DNA of 64,000 bases from Alosa alosa (lineage: Eukaryota; Chordata; Actinopteri; Clupeiformes; Clupeidae), in contig NC_063189.1 in assembly GCF_017589495.1 (NCBI RefSeq), positions 46,301,906 through 46,365,905 on the forward strand, in the 5' to 3' direction. Every line of letters begins with the position of its first letter. Position 1 is the stretch's first letter. Both the position numbers and the translations under genes were made by a program. A model generated the notes under the pieces. It worked only from the letters and a program-made list of their open reading frames with translations, was not told where the DNA came from and did not search any database. Below, in pieces: positions 39,008 through 50,225 of this stretch.

Positions 39008-40168
39008 GGGGTCGTTTCTAGAAAGCGTCGTTTGCTAACTTGCGTTGCAACCTTGGTAGTTCGCTGCATCGTTCTTGGATTTGGTGTTTCTAGAAAGGGT
39101 AGTTCGAACTCTCAATCGCAAACAAGGACGCAAAGTTTGGTCGTTTGAACTACTGCCCCTAGGCAGTCGCACTTGTGTCGTTCCTTGGTAGTTCCTGTTG
39201 GTGTCCGGAGCGCCTAACCAAAAATCACAACCACCTAACCAAAATTTGCGAAGTGGATGTTTATTTCGTGACTCAATGATTAATCTATCCTGTAGCTTAA
39301 TTTTGATGAAGACACTGCTCCCCTACTTGGCTCATTCTTGCTATTTATGTTAATTAAAGTATTGCCTTGCTTTTAGTATTATAATCTTCACAGTCCCTAA
39401 CAACAGCAGTGTTAAATGGTGTAGTGGCTAAAGCAGATGACTTATTATCCCAACGTTGTAGGTTCGATTTTCTTATGATGTGAGATTGTCCTCTTGCTTC
39501 TCGCTACCTGCAGGTGAACTAGTGTGACACGTAGATTCAATTGTTTTTGACTGATGTATACCTATTGTACTCTCGATGTAGAGTAACTATATACATAAAT
39601 ATGTATGGTCAAAACCTATTGTTGTGTCTCGTAGGCCTACTCAGAGATAAAAAGAAGAGCTAGGATGCGAACTCCGGCCAAGTGCGCAGTGCACCAACGC
39701 ACTGCCGTTAAGCCACGAGACAGTTGATAACCTATGGGATACCCAGATATTTGTCCAGGCTATATATTTTTTCCAACACAGATATTTAACACAAATAATG
39801 ACTCATATTGGTCTGCTTAAGTTAACTGTTTTATATGCTTGCAATAGGTTTAGGTTTTGGCTGATGGCAATGACAATACCAGCATTAATCACTCGGTTTA
39901 GATTAGAAACATGTCGACATAGGCCGTGACAGAACATTTCTAGGGGGTGGGGTATTACACGTTTCCACTGTTTCCACCAATGATATGTATCACTGCATCA
40001 TCAACAACGTTGTTGGAACCATGGTGTTCGAACGTCGGAGGTAGCGAATTGCGACACAGGTACGATGCTTTCTGGAAACAGGTGTAACAGTGTCGTTGTT
40101 TGGTCGCAAGTTGCGTCGTACCATGGTGGTTAAGCAACGTCGTTGCTAACTTTTCTAGAAACGACCCC
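39008..40168. mobile_element. Harbinger-like TIR element
   Basis: Inverted ends GGGGTCGTTTCTAGAAA and TTTCTAGAAACGACCCC are a perfect 17-bp pair, flanked by CTG on both sides (39005-39007 and 40169-40171). The sub-terminal regions (TTGCGTTGCAACC, TGCATCG and similar) also match in inverted orientation. A 3-bp duplication fits PIF/Harbinger. No transposase is recognised. Two tRNA-like stretches lie inside, at 39412-39482 (plus) and 39658-39722 (minus). Confidence 0.65.
39412..39722. repeat. Two tRNA-like stretches in opposite orientation
   Basis: At 39412-39482 (plus) an A-box-like GTGTAGTGGCTAAAGC is followed by TAGGTTCGATTTTC. At 39658-39722 (minus) the sequence reads CTCGTGGCTTAACGGC and then GGAGTTCGCATCC. 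Each has polymerase III box character but not a full cloverleaf. Probably old tRNA-derived pieces. Confidence 0.3.
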
Positions 40169-41352
40169 CTGGACCTTTTAGGGGGCTTTCCTCTCAGGGT
40201 GAATGAGAGGATGCTTAATTGCTTTTTACCTGACATTTTTGAATACAGATGCAATGATTAATGCATCCATGGCCAGGATATAATTATATAATATGACATG
40301 ATTTTAAAAGTGACCTATAACAATAGGCTATGCAATACACTTTAATTTGTTTAGTGCTAATAAAATGATTAAGCCTATTTGGAGTGATCGATGTTTAGAA
40401 TGTGACAATATGTCAGTCATCGTGTGAACGAAAGTAGGCTATAACTAGGCATAGGCTACTTGTTCTGAGCAAGTGTTGTCAATGAACAGCCTGTGAAACT
40501 GTTGGCTAAGTTACAGAGTCATGAACAACTGATGCTAATTGTCTGGGAAACATTCTCTAGCAGCAGTCACGTTGTCATTGTTTGTGTCAAACAAGTTGTG
40601 GATTTGTTGTAACATTAAAAGATGACTTACTCTGTGCTGAAACCATGAACTGATGCTCGAAGCTTCAAGGTGAACGAAACTTGGAAGAAGTAGGTAACAG
40701 GTTTGTGTTCAATAATTCACGTTCAACAATTCCAGGATACGCGTTTTTTCATTGGTTGTTGCGTTAATTCTTACCCAGATACAATAGTGTTATTTTCTAA
40801 TTGGCTATTGTGTAGCTGATAAGTGGCTGATATTGTAAGCTGATATTGGCTGATAAGTGACAGGCTCAACTCCAGGGGAGACGCGCTTGATTCCTGCCGG
40901 CGTGGCCAGAGACATTTTGGGCGCTGCGGCAGCATACTAAATATATAAATAGTTTTTCTGCGTGAGAAATACAATGTGTGGCGGGAGAGCGTGACAAAAG
41001 ACTGAAATGAGTGACTGTCACGCTCAATGCGTGACACTTGAGAGCCCTCATAGAGGGCGACATGTGTTGGTGGAACTGCAATTAGAAAAAAAAAACACAA
41101 TCTCAGTGTTTGTAGATTTCCATATTCACAGAGTTGTCAAATTATGTACAGAATTATTATATTGTGCCTAGACCTCTTTTAAAGGTAAAATAGAGTTTTG
41201 AATTTTACATTTTCACATAGTGTCACATGTGACACATAGGCCTATATAAACCTAAAAGACTAGCCTAATGTGTGCAATATCTTTGTATGATGGTTCAATC
41301 AAAAATGCATTTCAGTAGAATCCCTGAATGTTTTGTCTTGTATTTCTGAATG

Positions 41353-41608
41353 CAGGGTCAATGCTAAGATACATGCAAGGAGCAACACACGACACACAAC
41401 CGCATCTGCTTCTGAAGGCAGAGTGAGTCCTGTTACAGACGGGCCATCAGCAAGTGACACTGCAGAGACATATCTGCCCCCTCCAACTGATCCTGCTCTA
41501 TGGTCAGCTCACATTTTAGATGCTGATGTGTGGAAATTGTGCAGAGAGGGCCTTTTAAAGTCAGCTCTGATTTTGGAAAATAAAGAGAACCTAAGAAATT
41601 CTGAATAG
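41353..41608 (+). pseudogene. Candidate exon of hAT-element gene, copy 1
   Basis: Follows an acceptor-like TTTCTGAATGCAG and stays open to the TAG at 41606-41608. It reads VNAKIHARSNTRHTTASASE, later LPPPTDPALWSAHILDADV. The DPALW phrase resembles the DPxxW word in ZMYM1-like hAT proteins; this comparison is from memory. The downstream transposase domains are missing, so any product would be truncated. Confidence 0.35.
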
Positions 41609-42146
41609 TTGTTATTCCTTTGGTGGTGGTGGTGGTTGGTTGGTTGGGGGTTGGGGGGGGGGGGTTCACCACCAAGCATTTGTGCTTAGGGCACCAGTGG
41701 CCAGAGACATTTTGGGCGCTGCGGCAGCATACTAAATATATAAATAGTTTTTCTGCGTGAGAAATACAATGTGTGGCGGAGAGCGTGACAAAAGACTGAA
41801 ATGAGTGACTGTCACGCTCAATGCGTGACTCTTGAGAGCCCTCATAGAGGGCGACATGTGTTGGTGGAACTGCAATTAGAAAAAAAAAACACAATCTCAG
41901 TGTTTGTAGATTTCCATATTCACAGAGTTGTCAAATTATGTACAGAATTATTATATTGTGCCTAGACCTCTTTTAAAGGTAAAATAGAGTTTTGAATTTT
42001 ACATTTTCACATAGTGTCACATGTGACACATAGGCCTATATAAACCTAAAAGACTAGCCTAATGTGTGCAATATCTTTGTATGATGGTTCAATCAAAAAT
42101 GCATTTCAGTAGAATCCCTGAATGTTTTGTCTTGTATTTCTGAATG

Positions 42147-42387
42147 CAGGGTCAATGCTAAGATACATGCAAGGAGCAACACACGACACACAACCGCATC
42201 TGCTTCTGAAGGCAGAGTGAGTCCTGTTACAGACGGGCCATCAGCAAGTGACACTGCAGAGACATATCTGCCCCCTCCAACTGATCCTGCTCTATGGTCA
42301 GCTCACATTTTAGATGCTGATGTGTGGAAATTGTGCAGAGAGGGCCTTTTAAAGTCAGCTCTGATTTTGGAAATAAAGAGAACCTAA
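42147..42387 (+). pseudogene. Candidate exon of hAT-element gene, copy 2 (frameshifted end)
   Basis: Same exon as in copy 1, duplicated 795 bp downstream. A single missing A near 42371 shifts the frame, so the end reads LILEIKRT instead of LILENKENLRNSE. It shares the acceptor-like sequence of copy 1. Confidence 0.35.
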
Positions 42388-42509
42388 GAAATTCTGAATA
42401 GTTGTTATTCCTTTGGTGGTGGTGGTGGTTGGTTGGTTGGGGGTTGGGGGGGGGGGTTCACCACCAAGCATTTGTGCTTAGGGCACCCAAATGGCTAGCG
42501 CCGGCCCTG

Positions 42510-45299
42510 TGTGTGTTGATTTGTCTGTGTGCATGTTTGTGAGTGTGCCTTATTGGCATAACCTATTGTAGTCCTTTGGAGGTGTTTGATGTATTTGAAG
42601 CTGCAAAGCGTGCACACGAACATGACAGTAAACATGGCACAGGTTCTCCCTCAGTGGAGAGCTGCCGCTTGTCATCCCCCAGGTTGTGCTTCAGTGTGTG
42701 TGTATTTGAGTGCTTGTGTATGTGTGTGTGTGTGTAAGTAAGTGTGACTGTATTTGTGATTTGTGTGTGTGTGTGTGTATGTATGTGTGTGACAGGGGAA
42801 GAAACCCAACGTACTGGGGCATGCCATCTCTCGGGACTCCCCTCGCTACGCCACGGTGACTGCATGTTGCTTAACGGAAGTGCGCGAGCTGCAGAGGCAA
42901 AGCTTCGCCCCGCACACAAGCAGCCGGGGGAAAGCGGGAAAGACAAAGGAACACAGAGCACGTACAACTCCTGCAGCGCGGGGCAACACCTTCGCCTGCA
43001 CAGTGAACCAAACTGCGGCCCCCACCCAACCCATCCCACCCGCCTGTGTGTGTGCGCGCCTGCCTGCTTTGCAAATCTCATGAAAGCCACTGTGTTAATA
43101 TTTTTTCCTCGGCTTTTTTCCCCTCTCATTTAATTCCTAGAATATCACTGGTGTGTGTTTCCTGCATATTTCCTAAGGGAAATTAAGAGACAGATTATGG
43201 ATCTCAGGAGACCTCAACTAGAGATGAGATCTGGAAAAAAGGAGAGCAGAGAAGGTGGGCTAGAGGTGCGTGAATCCGCTATCTGAGGTGCTTTTCACAC
43301 GCGTCAAAAACAGCAGGGAAACAAACACGCATAAGCGATGACGGAAGTACGTATAGCAGCTGTGTTGTGTCAATTTACATAGATCTATGGTTTGGTGTGA
43401 AATGATTTGACAGTGTTTCTTTACCCTGGGGACTTCAGTATGCAAAGTTTGTATCTATATGAATAATTGACTATGCTGCTCAAATCCCTTCTCAGGAATA
43501 TATATAAACATGGTAAAACATACCTTTTGGCACTTAAAACACACCAGCAACTTTTTTGATGGGGTATATGGAACGTTACTAATATGGGGGCAGTAGAATG
43601 CCACTTTTGAGACATTTCTCCGAATGCAATCACCAGGCAGACTTTTGGAGCTAACCGGAAAGGTAACTAACAAGACATTTAAGGGGAGGGGCAAGAGAGG
43701 GGGGCAGAAAAAACACAGGGACGTGCCTTCAGAGAGAGAAAAAGAGAGACAGAGAGGGGAAAAGAAGAGAGAGAAAGAGTTGGAGAGGAGGTGGTAGATT
43801 CAAGATGTCATTTGGTGAGGAGTTCCTTTTTTACAAGCAGGGAGGAAGGGAGAGAACTAGGTCACTGTCCAGAGCACCAGAGCCTTTGGTCCCTGGGCCA
43901 CGCATGTCAGGCCTGTGACAGGAGAGATGGGAGCGGGGAACGGGGAGCAGGGAGCGACCCTCTCCTCCCGACTCCTCTGAAGAATACCCCCACAGTCAGG
44001 GCTTGTCAAGAGAGTTGCACTACTTTTTAGAACGAGGTCATGTGACTTGGGACCAAATCCTCTTTCACTTGCTTTGAACTGTGTTCCTCTGGATATACAG
44101 AAGTGAATGCATTGTTTCCTCTCTGAATGGAGATCAGAAGAGGTGGAGAGCAATGAGTACTGGTGCCGTGACAGGTTATGAAAAACAGTGTTTAAAAAAG
44201 AGAGACAAAATGATTCCTTCCCCCCAATCAAACTTTACCAGCATGCACAAACTTCAATTCTCCATGATGAAAGGGTAATGGGTGATGTCGTACATGCAGT
44301 ATGAAAGAAACACAACAGAAGTGCATTTGATTTCACAAGTTGCATGTGCAGCTTTGAAGAAGGAAATTGTTTTATCATGACACAGCAGGATAAAAATCCA
44401 ATCTTGATCCATTTTTAATGATGTGTCAGGAAATGCATAGAAATCCGAATGCAAATATTGCCTCACATCAAACACAAGGACATAAACAACCTTAAGAAAA
44501 CACAGTTTGGTATTCCAAAGATGTTTACAGGTTCCTTATTTAGTATGCAGCAACTTATACTTTGCCATGAATTAGCTAGAAAATGACTGTTTACATTTAG
44601 CTACCCTAACAAAAACTTTAAAATATTCTTGTTTTGCTGATATCATAGAAATGTTACAAATTATATGTTAATACCCATACAGGCTGTGGATTGAAATACA
44701 TTCAAACATTAAACGGTGAAGCATTTTTATTCTAGAAGCTAGTGAGTGAGAATGAGCGAGACATGTGAGACAAAAGAAAATACTTTCAGGAACAATTTGT
44801 AAGCAGGATATGGAACAACTGGCTTATTCATCTCCAAATCTCTCTCTCTTTCTCTCTCTCTCTCTCTGTCTCTCTCTCTGACCTCTCTGTGCAATGCTTT
44901 TAAGACAGACACTTTCCTGCATGCAAGTTTGGGCACTTGGTTCCCATAACACAGACACACTACAAAGTGCAATGAGATTCCTACTGTAGATCTGGAAGTC
45001 TCAGCAGAGCAAGAACAAAGGCCAGGCATCACCCAAAACAATAGCAGCACATGAAAAAGCACCAAGAGTAAAACAGGGAAAAACATCCATGATCAAAGTG
45101 TACCACACATGGTACATGATGTATAATTGCATGACATGCAAGTGAATAGTTAGACAGAGCACACACAAGCTGGGAAACAAGAACCAAAAGCAAGGACACC
45201 TTAAATGAGAAGTAAATCAGTAAACACACACACTTGGTAAATGTTGTCAGCCTGATATGGCCGTTATCATATAGATACCTGATGTCATTTGTTTTATAA
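42510..45299. other. Gene desert between transposons
   Basis: GT-rich stretches at 42690-42790, a GC-rich unique block at 42800-43080 with several overlapping frames on both strands, GA-rich runs near 43720-43800 and 44820-44880, and a moderately GC-rich block at 43790-44050. No supported gene. The remainder is AT-rich. Confidence 0.5.
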
Positions 45300-45307
45300 T
45301 ATGTCTG

Positions 45308-46148
45308 CAGAGGCGGACAGAGTACACAGCTTCATTACTTGAGTAAAAGTACAGATACCCTTTGCTAAATTGTACAAGTAAAAGTACAACAGTCAGATGT
45401 CTACTTAAGTAAAAGTACTGAAGTACTTGTTTTTAAAAGTACTTGAGTATCAAGAGTACAAGAGTAGCCTACATTTTCTAAATATTGCATTACTACTGCC
45501 ACAGTGCTTACATTTATGTACAGAAACGTCCTACATGGAGTTATGAAAAATGTTAATGTTAATACCTTGGAGAATGTAAAATGAATTGGAAGTAAAATCA
45601 AGTCATTTTCATCTTTTTACCATGCCAGGGATGGGCAGTATTTCTAATACATCTATTTAAAATACGTATTTCAAATACAAAATACTATTTTGTAATTGAA
45701 ACACTTGAAGCGAAATCTATCATTAACTTGTTCAGAAAATTGAAATTTTTGGATGGACCTGCTGCGTCTTTATCCATTGTTTCGTCCATTTCGTCTCTTA
45801 TCTAAATCTGACCATGGAGTTGACTTTGGCAGAAAGCTGAAGGTGATTGCTGATAGGCTGTCCCAATCAGTGGCGCCTGCACAATCCAATCACGTTTGAG
45901 AGGGAAACAACAAATTGAGGGTTTCCGAGATTTTTCTTTTTTCCTTTTTTTTTTAGAAGTAGTAACGGGTACTCACGGTTATGGATAGAAATGTAGTGGA
46001 GTAAAGAGTACAATATTTGCCTCTCAAATGTACTTGAGTAAAGTCATGAGTACTCCCCAAAAATGATACTCGAGTAAAGTACAGATCCCTCAAAATTGTA
46101 CTGAAGTACTGTACTCAAGTAAAGGTACTCCGTTACTGTCCGGCTCTG
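45308..46148. mobile_element. Non-autonomous hAT element with perfect 8-bp target duplication
   Basis: Inverted ends CAGAGGCGGACAG and CTGTCCGGCTCTG enclose 841 bp, flanked by TATGTCTG at 45300-45307 and 46149-46156, a perfect 8-bp duplication. Both ends hold many copies of a short word of the type ACTTGAGTAAAAGTAC, in opposite orientation at the two ends. A second repeat start, CAGGGATGGGCAGTATTTC, lies inside at 45626, so another element seems to be nested. No transposase. Confidence 0.85.
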
Positions 46149-46156
46149 TATGTCTG

Positions 46157-46679
46157 TATAATAATGTCCTATATGACGTTCTCTAGAAAGACGCTATGAG
46201 AGGTACAGTGTCATTCATGTGAACATGATACAGTAATATTTGCAATAGGTTGATAATGTGTTCTTGGATGTTGGAAGTTATTGCTGAACTTGATTGTTCC
46301 GTATGTCCAGCTGCACAAATGATTGGAAGACAGTAGTGTGGGCAGTGTCTCAAAAACACAGCAAGAAAGCTTTGTGAGGATGCAGACATTGCTGAACCTC
46401 CAAACCTCAAATGTGCCAATAAGGCAGTGTATAGACATGGAAGGGTAACCATCATGTGATTTTGTAAACTGGACTGGAATTAGGAAGGCCATGCTGAAGA
46501 CGAACCCTCAGGCTTTAGTCATGCCATGCCTTAGCTGCCACACTTGCAAGTCAATATTGCTGGTCAGCCTGCAGCCATTGTTCACAGTAAATCAGTGGGT
46601 CTGTAGCTCAGCCAGAGACCAATCAGTGGAGCGCAGAGCAATGGATAGAGATGCAGGGCGTGGAGTATGTTGCTGGCAA
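46157..46679. other. Unique spacer between transposons
   Basis: No gene, repeat or strong motif recognised. Overlapping short minus-strand frames here are not supported. Confidence 0.5.
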
Positions 46680-48259
46680 ATTATTATGACTGCCGCACAG
46701 CGAAGCGGCGGTCATATAGGTTTAGTCAGATTTTTTTTATGACCGCCGCGGCAAGCAGCGGTCATATAGGTTTAGTCAGATTTTTTTTTTTTTTTTCGCA
46801 TGTCCAAATTTCCGTCAAGGATTCCCGGGACACTGTAAGACCGGGGTACACGAAACTTGGTGGGCATGTAACCAAAGTCCTTTTAGGCAAGTCCCTCCAC
46901 TCGGCGGCCATATACCAACGTTTTATGGGCACTCATCGGTCTTTGGGTCGAACTGCGCGTGCGCAAGGCTTCACGGCACCAATCTTGCTCCAGCGGCGAG
47001 ATCACAACACATGATTGGCACGATGTCTTCACAACACACCATATGATTGGCTCAATGTATTCACATCACACCACATGATTGGCTCAATGTATTCACATGT
47101 CGACGTTTTGCCGAGGAAGGGGTGGGATATGTGTAGACAACGGCCATATTGGCGTGACAAACTAGCCCCATGCATTTCTATGGAGTATTTTTTGAGTGCT
47201 GTGTCTCCACATTAGAAAATCTCTGATGTAACCCCACATGGATAGCATGGAACCTCCTGTTTTCGTTTTGATCTGTAGCCCCCCCGCTGGACTGGACCCC
47301 CCGAAAGGAGGGTAGGGCAGACACAGTTTTCTGTGAATATCTCGAAAACCGTAGGGTTTAGGAGGACCATTTTTTTTTTGTATGTTGATCTCAAGGGGCC
47401 ATGTCAACCCATTCCATAACCACTCATTTCATGTATAAGCCACCTAGTTAAACACAAAAAGTAAAAATGAGGTGGTGTAATTGAAGGTATCTGTGACCTA
47501 ACATAGTCAAAACTGCACGAAATTGGAAGTGTAGGATCATTATGACACCCTCTGTATGCACGCCAAGTTTTGTGGAATTCCGTTCATGGGGGGCCACACA
47601 ATAAATTAATTTATGTTACTATACACCAACTGGCCTGTAGGTGGCCGGAGACAGTTTTCTGTGAATATCTCGAGAACCGTAGGGCCTAGGAGGTCCACCT
47701 TTTTTTGTATGTTGGTCTTAAGGGGCATGTCAACCCATCCCATTACCACTTATTTCATGTATAGCGCCACCTAGTTAAAAAATTAAAAAAAAGCAAAAAA
47801 TTAGGTGTTTTCATCTCAATATCTCTGGCTGACAAGGTCAAAACTGCACGAAATTAAAAGTGTAGGATCATTATGACACCCTCTGAATGCATGCCAAGTT
47901 TTGTGTACTTTCGTTCATGGGGGCCTTACAATAAAATAATTTATGTGTACATTTAGTGACATACACCAACAAGGATTCCCGGACACTGAAAGACCGGGTA
48001 CACAAAACTTGGTGGGCATGTACCCCCACATGGATAGCATGGAACCGTCATTTTTTTTTTTTCATCTGCAGCCCCCAGCTGGACTGGACCCCCGAAGGAG
48101 GGTAGGGCAGACACAGTTCTCTGTGAATCTTTTATGGTATGTTGGTCTCAAGGGCCCACATCAACCTGGCTCATAATCACTCATTTGTGATTTGCCCCCG
48201 GTAAAAATGAAAATCAGTAGGATTAAAAAGAAAGCCAAAATAAATATTCATCATCATCA

Positions 48260-49920
48260 TCATGGCTGCATTTTCAGTATTGGCGAGAAGTAGTCGTTTG
48301 TCCACTAGATGGCGATCGTTGCAGTGAGACGTAATTTTGTTGGAAGTTAAAAGTGGGTTGGAAAAACAATGGACGCTTCATACAAGGACTGTAATTTACC
48401 GCAGCCGAACATCTAATAAGGATAGGGCGATGTTCACATGAAGTGTAATTCCCATTTCTTCTTGAAGCCGAAATAAATCTGAGGATGTTTATCGGACATG
48501 CTTGGTTTTACTGCAGGTACGTTAATCTTGTAATATCAATAAGGACCTAGGTAATGTTACCGTTAAGCGTTGGTTGAGTGATGGAGGCATTTGATTTATT
48601 GCATTTGTAGAAAACTATAAATGCGGTTATACCAAGCAAATGTATAGCAGCACTGTTTGTATCTTTCGACTGTCATTTATTGCACGTGCTACAAAATCAT
48701 TCTGTGCAATGGAAGATTTACCAACGTTACACCGGTCTGATACAGTTTTGCCTATACATGCGAGACTGAGACCTGTTTATTTTGTTTTAAGTGCGTGCAG
48801 GGTGTGAGAGGGGAATCGATGTGCTTTGATTACAGCTTGGTAGTTGTAGTCTGTGAAATTAAAAAAGCACGTGTGTGTGAAGTATCCAAACAATGACACC
48901 TTCATTTCATTATGGCTGCTTTAGCAAAACACCTTAAGCTACTGTGTAGTGGGTCCCATTTAGAAGTGGCTACTTCATTCGCGCTTTCCTTGACTCATGG
49001 AGCTGCGTGAATGTTATTACAACTTTTCGCCACGATATGACAGTTTAAGTCCGCTTGATACTGTAAAGCGAAGCCATTGGTTTCAAAGGAGATTTTATTT
49101 GTGTCGCCAGCATAGCCTATTGACAATTTATGTTGTCAATAGGCCTACCTTATAATCCTACCTGTAGCTTAGGGAAGCTAACAGCTTTCTATTAGGATCT
49201 AGTTTGTTAGTTACCGTTTGTCATAACTCCCTGATGCATTTTTGCATTTAGAATAGCCAGAGCGTGTAGGCTATATCTCAATCGGAAAATTAAACAATAT
49301 CGGGTGCCTATGGACTAGGCTGGGTGAACCCAGCCTGATCTGCCGCTATTTATTTTTTGATTTCTTAAAAGATTGAGCTTGGTCTGATGAAAGCCAGACT
49401 AGCCATGGACCTCAGTTAAACAATGCAAGGGAACATGAATCAGCCTATATTTGCACTAACAATAACGGACAAAAGCTCTTCAACTTTGGCCCGTTAAAAT
49501 GTGTATGAACAGTCTAGCGGCGCATTTCATCAAGGCCCATTTGGACATGTCAGTTATTTGCACCACTGGTTAGATGTAAAACAGCATTTCGTTTCAGACT
49601 AGGCTACTGTTACTTAATTTGTGCATTAACAATAACGTTTCAGACTACTGTTACTTAATTTGTGCATTGACAATAAAGTATTACATGAACTAAAGATGAC
49701 TAAAATCTTATGTAGAAGAAGAAACATTCACAAAAAATCCATCCATCCAAAATGACCTTTGTTTTGATAGCTGTTGAAAACGGCATGGAACTGACAGAGA
49801 TGTTTTTGTTTAAAAATACATAAAAAATAAATAAATAAATAAATAAATAACATTATGCTGATACCTTTTGCTTTTCCCAAATACAATGTAGCCTACAGGT
49901 GTAAGTGACCTTTCATCAAT
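48260..49920. other. Unique segment enclosed in the composite element
   Basis: About 1.6 kb, not seen elsewhere in the window, between repeat blocks of the Helentron-like composite. It could be captured host DNA or the internal part of a longer element. It contains a direct repeat (GTTACTTAATTTGTGCATT twice near 49610 and 49650) and a (TAAA)n run at 49825-49850. No frame longer than about 60 codons. Confidence 0.4.
48302..48314 (+). promoter_or_regulatory. CTCF-like motif inside the composite element
   Basis: CCACTAGATGGCG matches the CTCF core consensus CCASYAGRKGGCR at every position. A motif match only; it lies in a stretch (48270-49920) that does not repeat elsewhere in the window. Confidence 0.35.
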
Positions 49921-49929
49921 CCAGTTGCA

Positions 49930-50225
49930 ATGGATGAACTGTGATGAACTGCCCTACTTGTGATTGTTTAGAGATTTTAAAGGTTTTATAACAATTCTAC
50001 ATCTTTGGCTATTCTACAATCTATTCACCTTTTCAGCACCAGTAGGGTACTTTCTGTGCAGCCGCACACACACACTCAGGCATGCCAAACAAGCATACAC
50101 AAAAGTTTCAAGAGTGGGGGATGGAGTAAAATATGGAGACAAATTGAAGTGTGATTTATTTTCGCGGAACGGATGTACAGGACTGAGCGGCGGTCATATT
50201 TTGTACCGCTATGCGGTACATCTAG
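49930..50225 (+). mobile_element. Nested Helentron-like copy, 3' part
   Basis: Matches 31722-32012 over about 290 bp, from GATGAACTGTGATGAACTGC to the hairpin GTACCGCTATGCGGTAC (50203-50219) and CTAG (50222-50225). The hairpin is perfect here, whereas the copy at 31676 has one mismatch. The following sequence, TTCATGTATAGCGCC, resumes the repeat block of the outer element. Confidence 0.65.

Larger units (their letters stand above)
40902..42487 (+). repeat. Tandem duplication, 2 copies of about 795 bp, nearly identical
   Basis: The copies start at 40902 and 41697, both with GTGGCCAGAGACATTTTGG, and run to AGGGCACC. Only a few differences are seen: GGCGGGAGAG versus GGCGGAGAG, GTGACACTTG versus GTGACTCTTG, GAAAATAAAG versus GAAATAAAG, and the length of a G run. 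Each copy includes the same candidate exon (MSCISECRVNAKIHARS...). Lies inside the hAT-like element next to its right end. Such high identity points to a recent event or an assembly duplication. Confidence 0.95.
33411..42509 (+). mobile_element. Large hAT-like DNA transposon containing nested insertions
   Basis: Left end CAGTGCCGGCGCT (33411) and right end AGCGCCGGCCCTG (to 42509) are inverted matches with one difference. Both sides carry TGTGTGTT (33403-33410 and 42510-42517), an 8-bp duplication as hAT transposases make, though the target is itself GT-rich. Further in, GCGTAGGGCACC and the complement of GTGCTTAGGGCACC extend the end similarity. Candidate gene remnants are a basic exon (reading GGKKRKKKRLPDD) ending at a GTAAG at 37311, and an exon after TGAATGCAG at 41353 (reading VNAKIHARSNTRHTT). 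They suggest a decayed transposase or captured gene of hAT/ZMYM1-like type; this is not confirmed. A LINE, a Harbinger-like element and a tandem duplication lie inside. Confidence 0.65.

Noticed and set aside
42563..43133. 188-codon minus frame and 129-codon plus frame over the same bases
   Set aside because: Mutually overlapping, start in GT-rich repeats, no domain or splice evidence.
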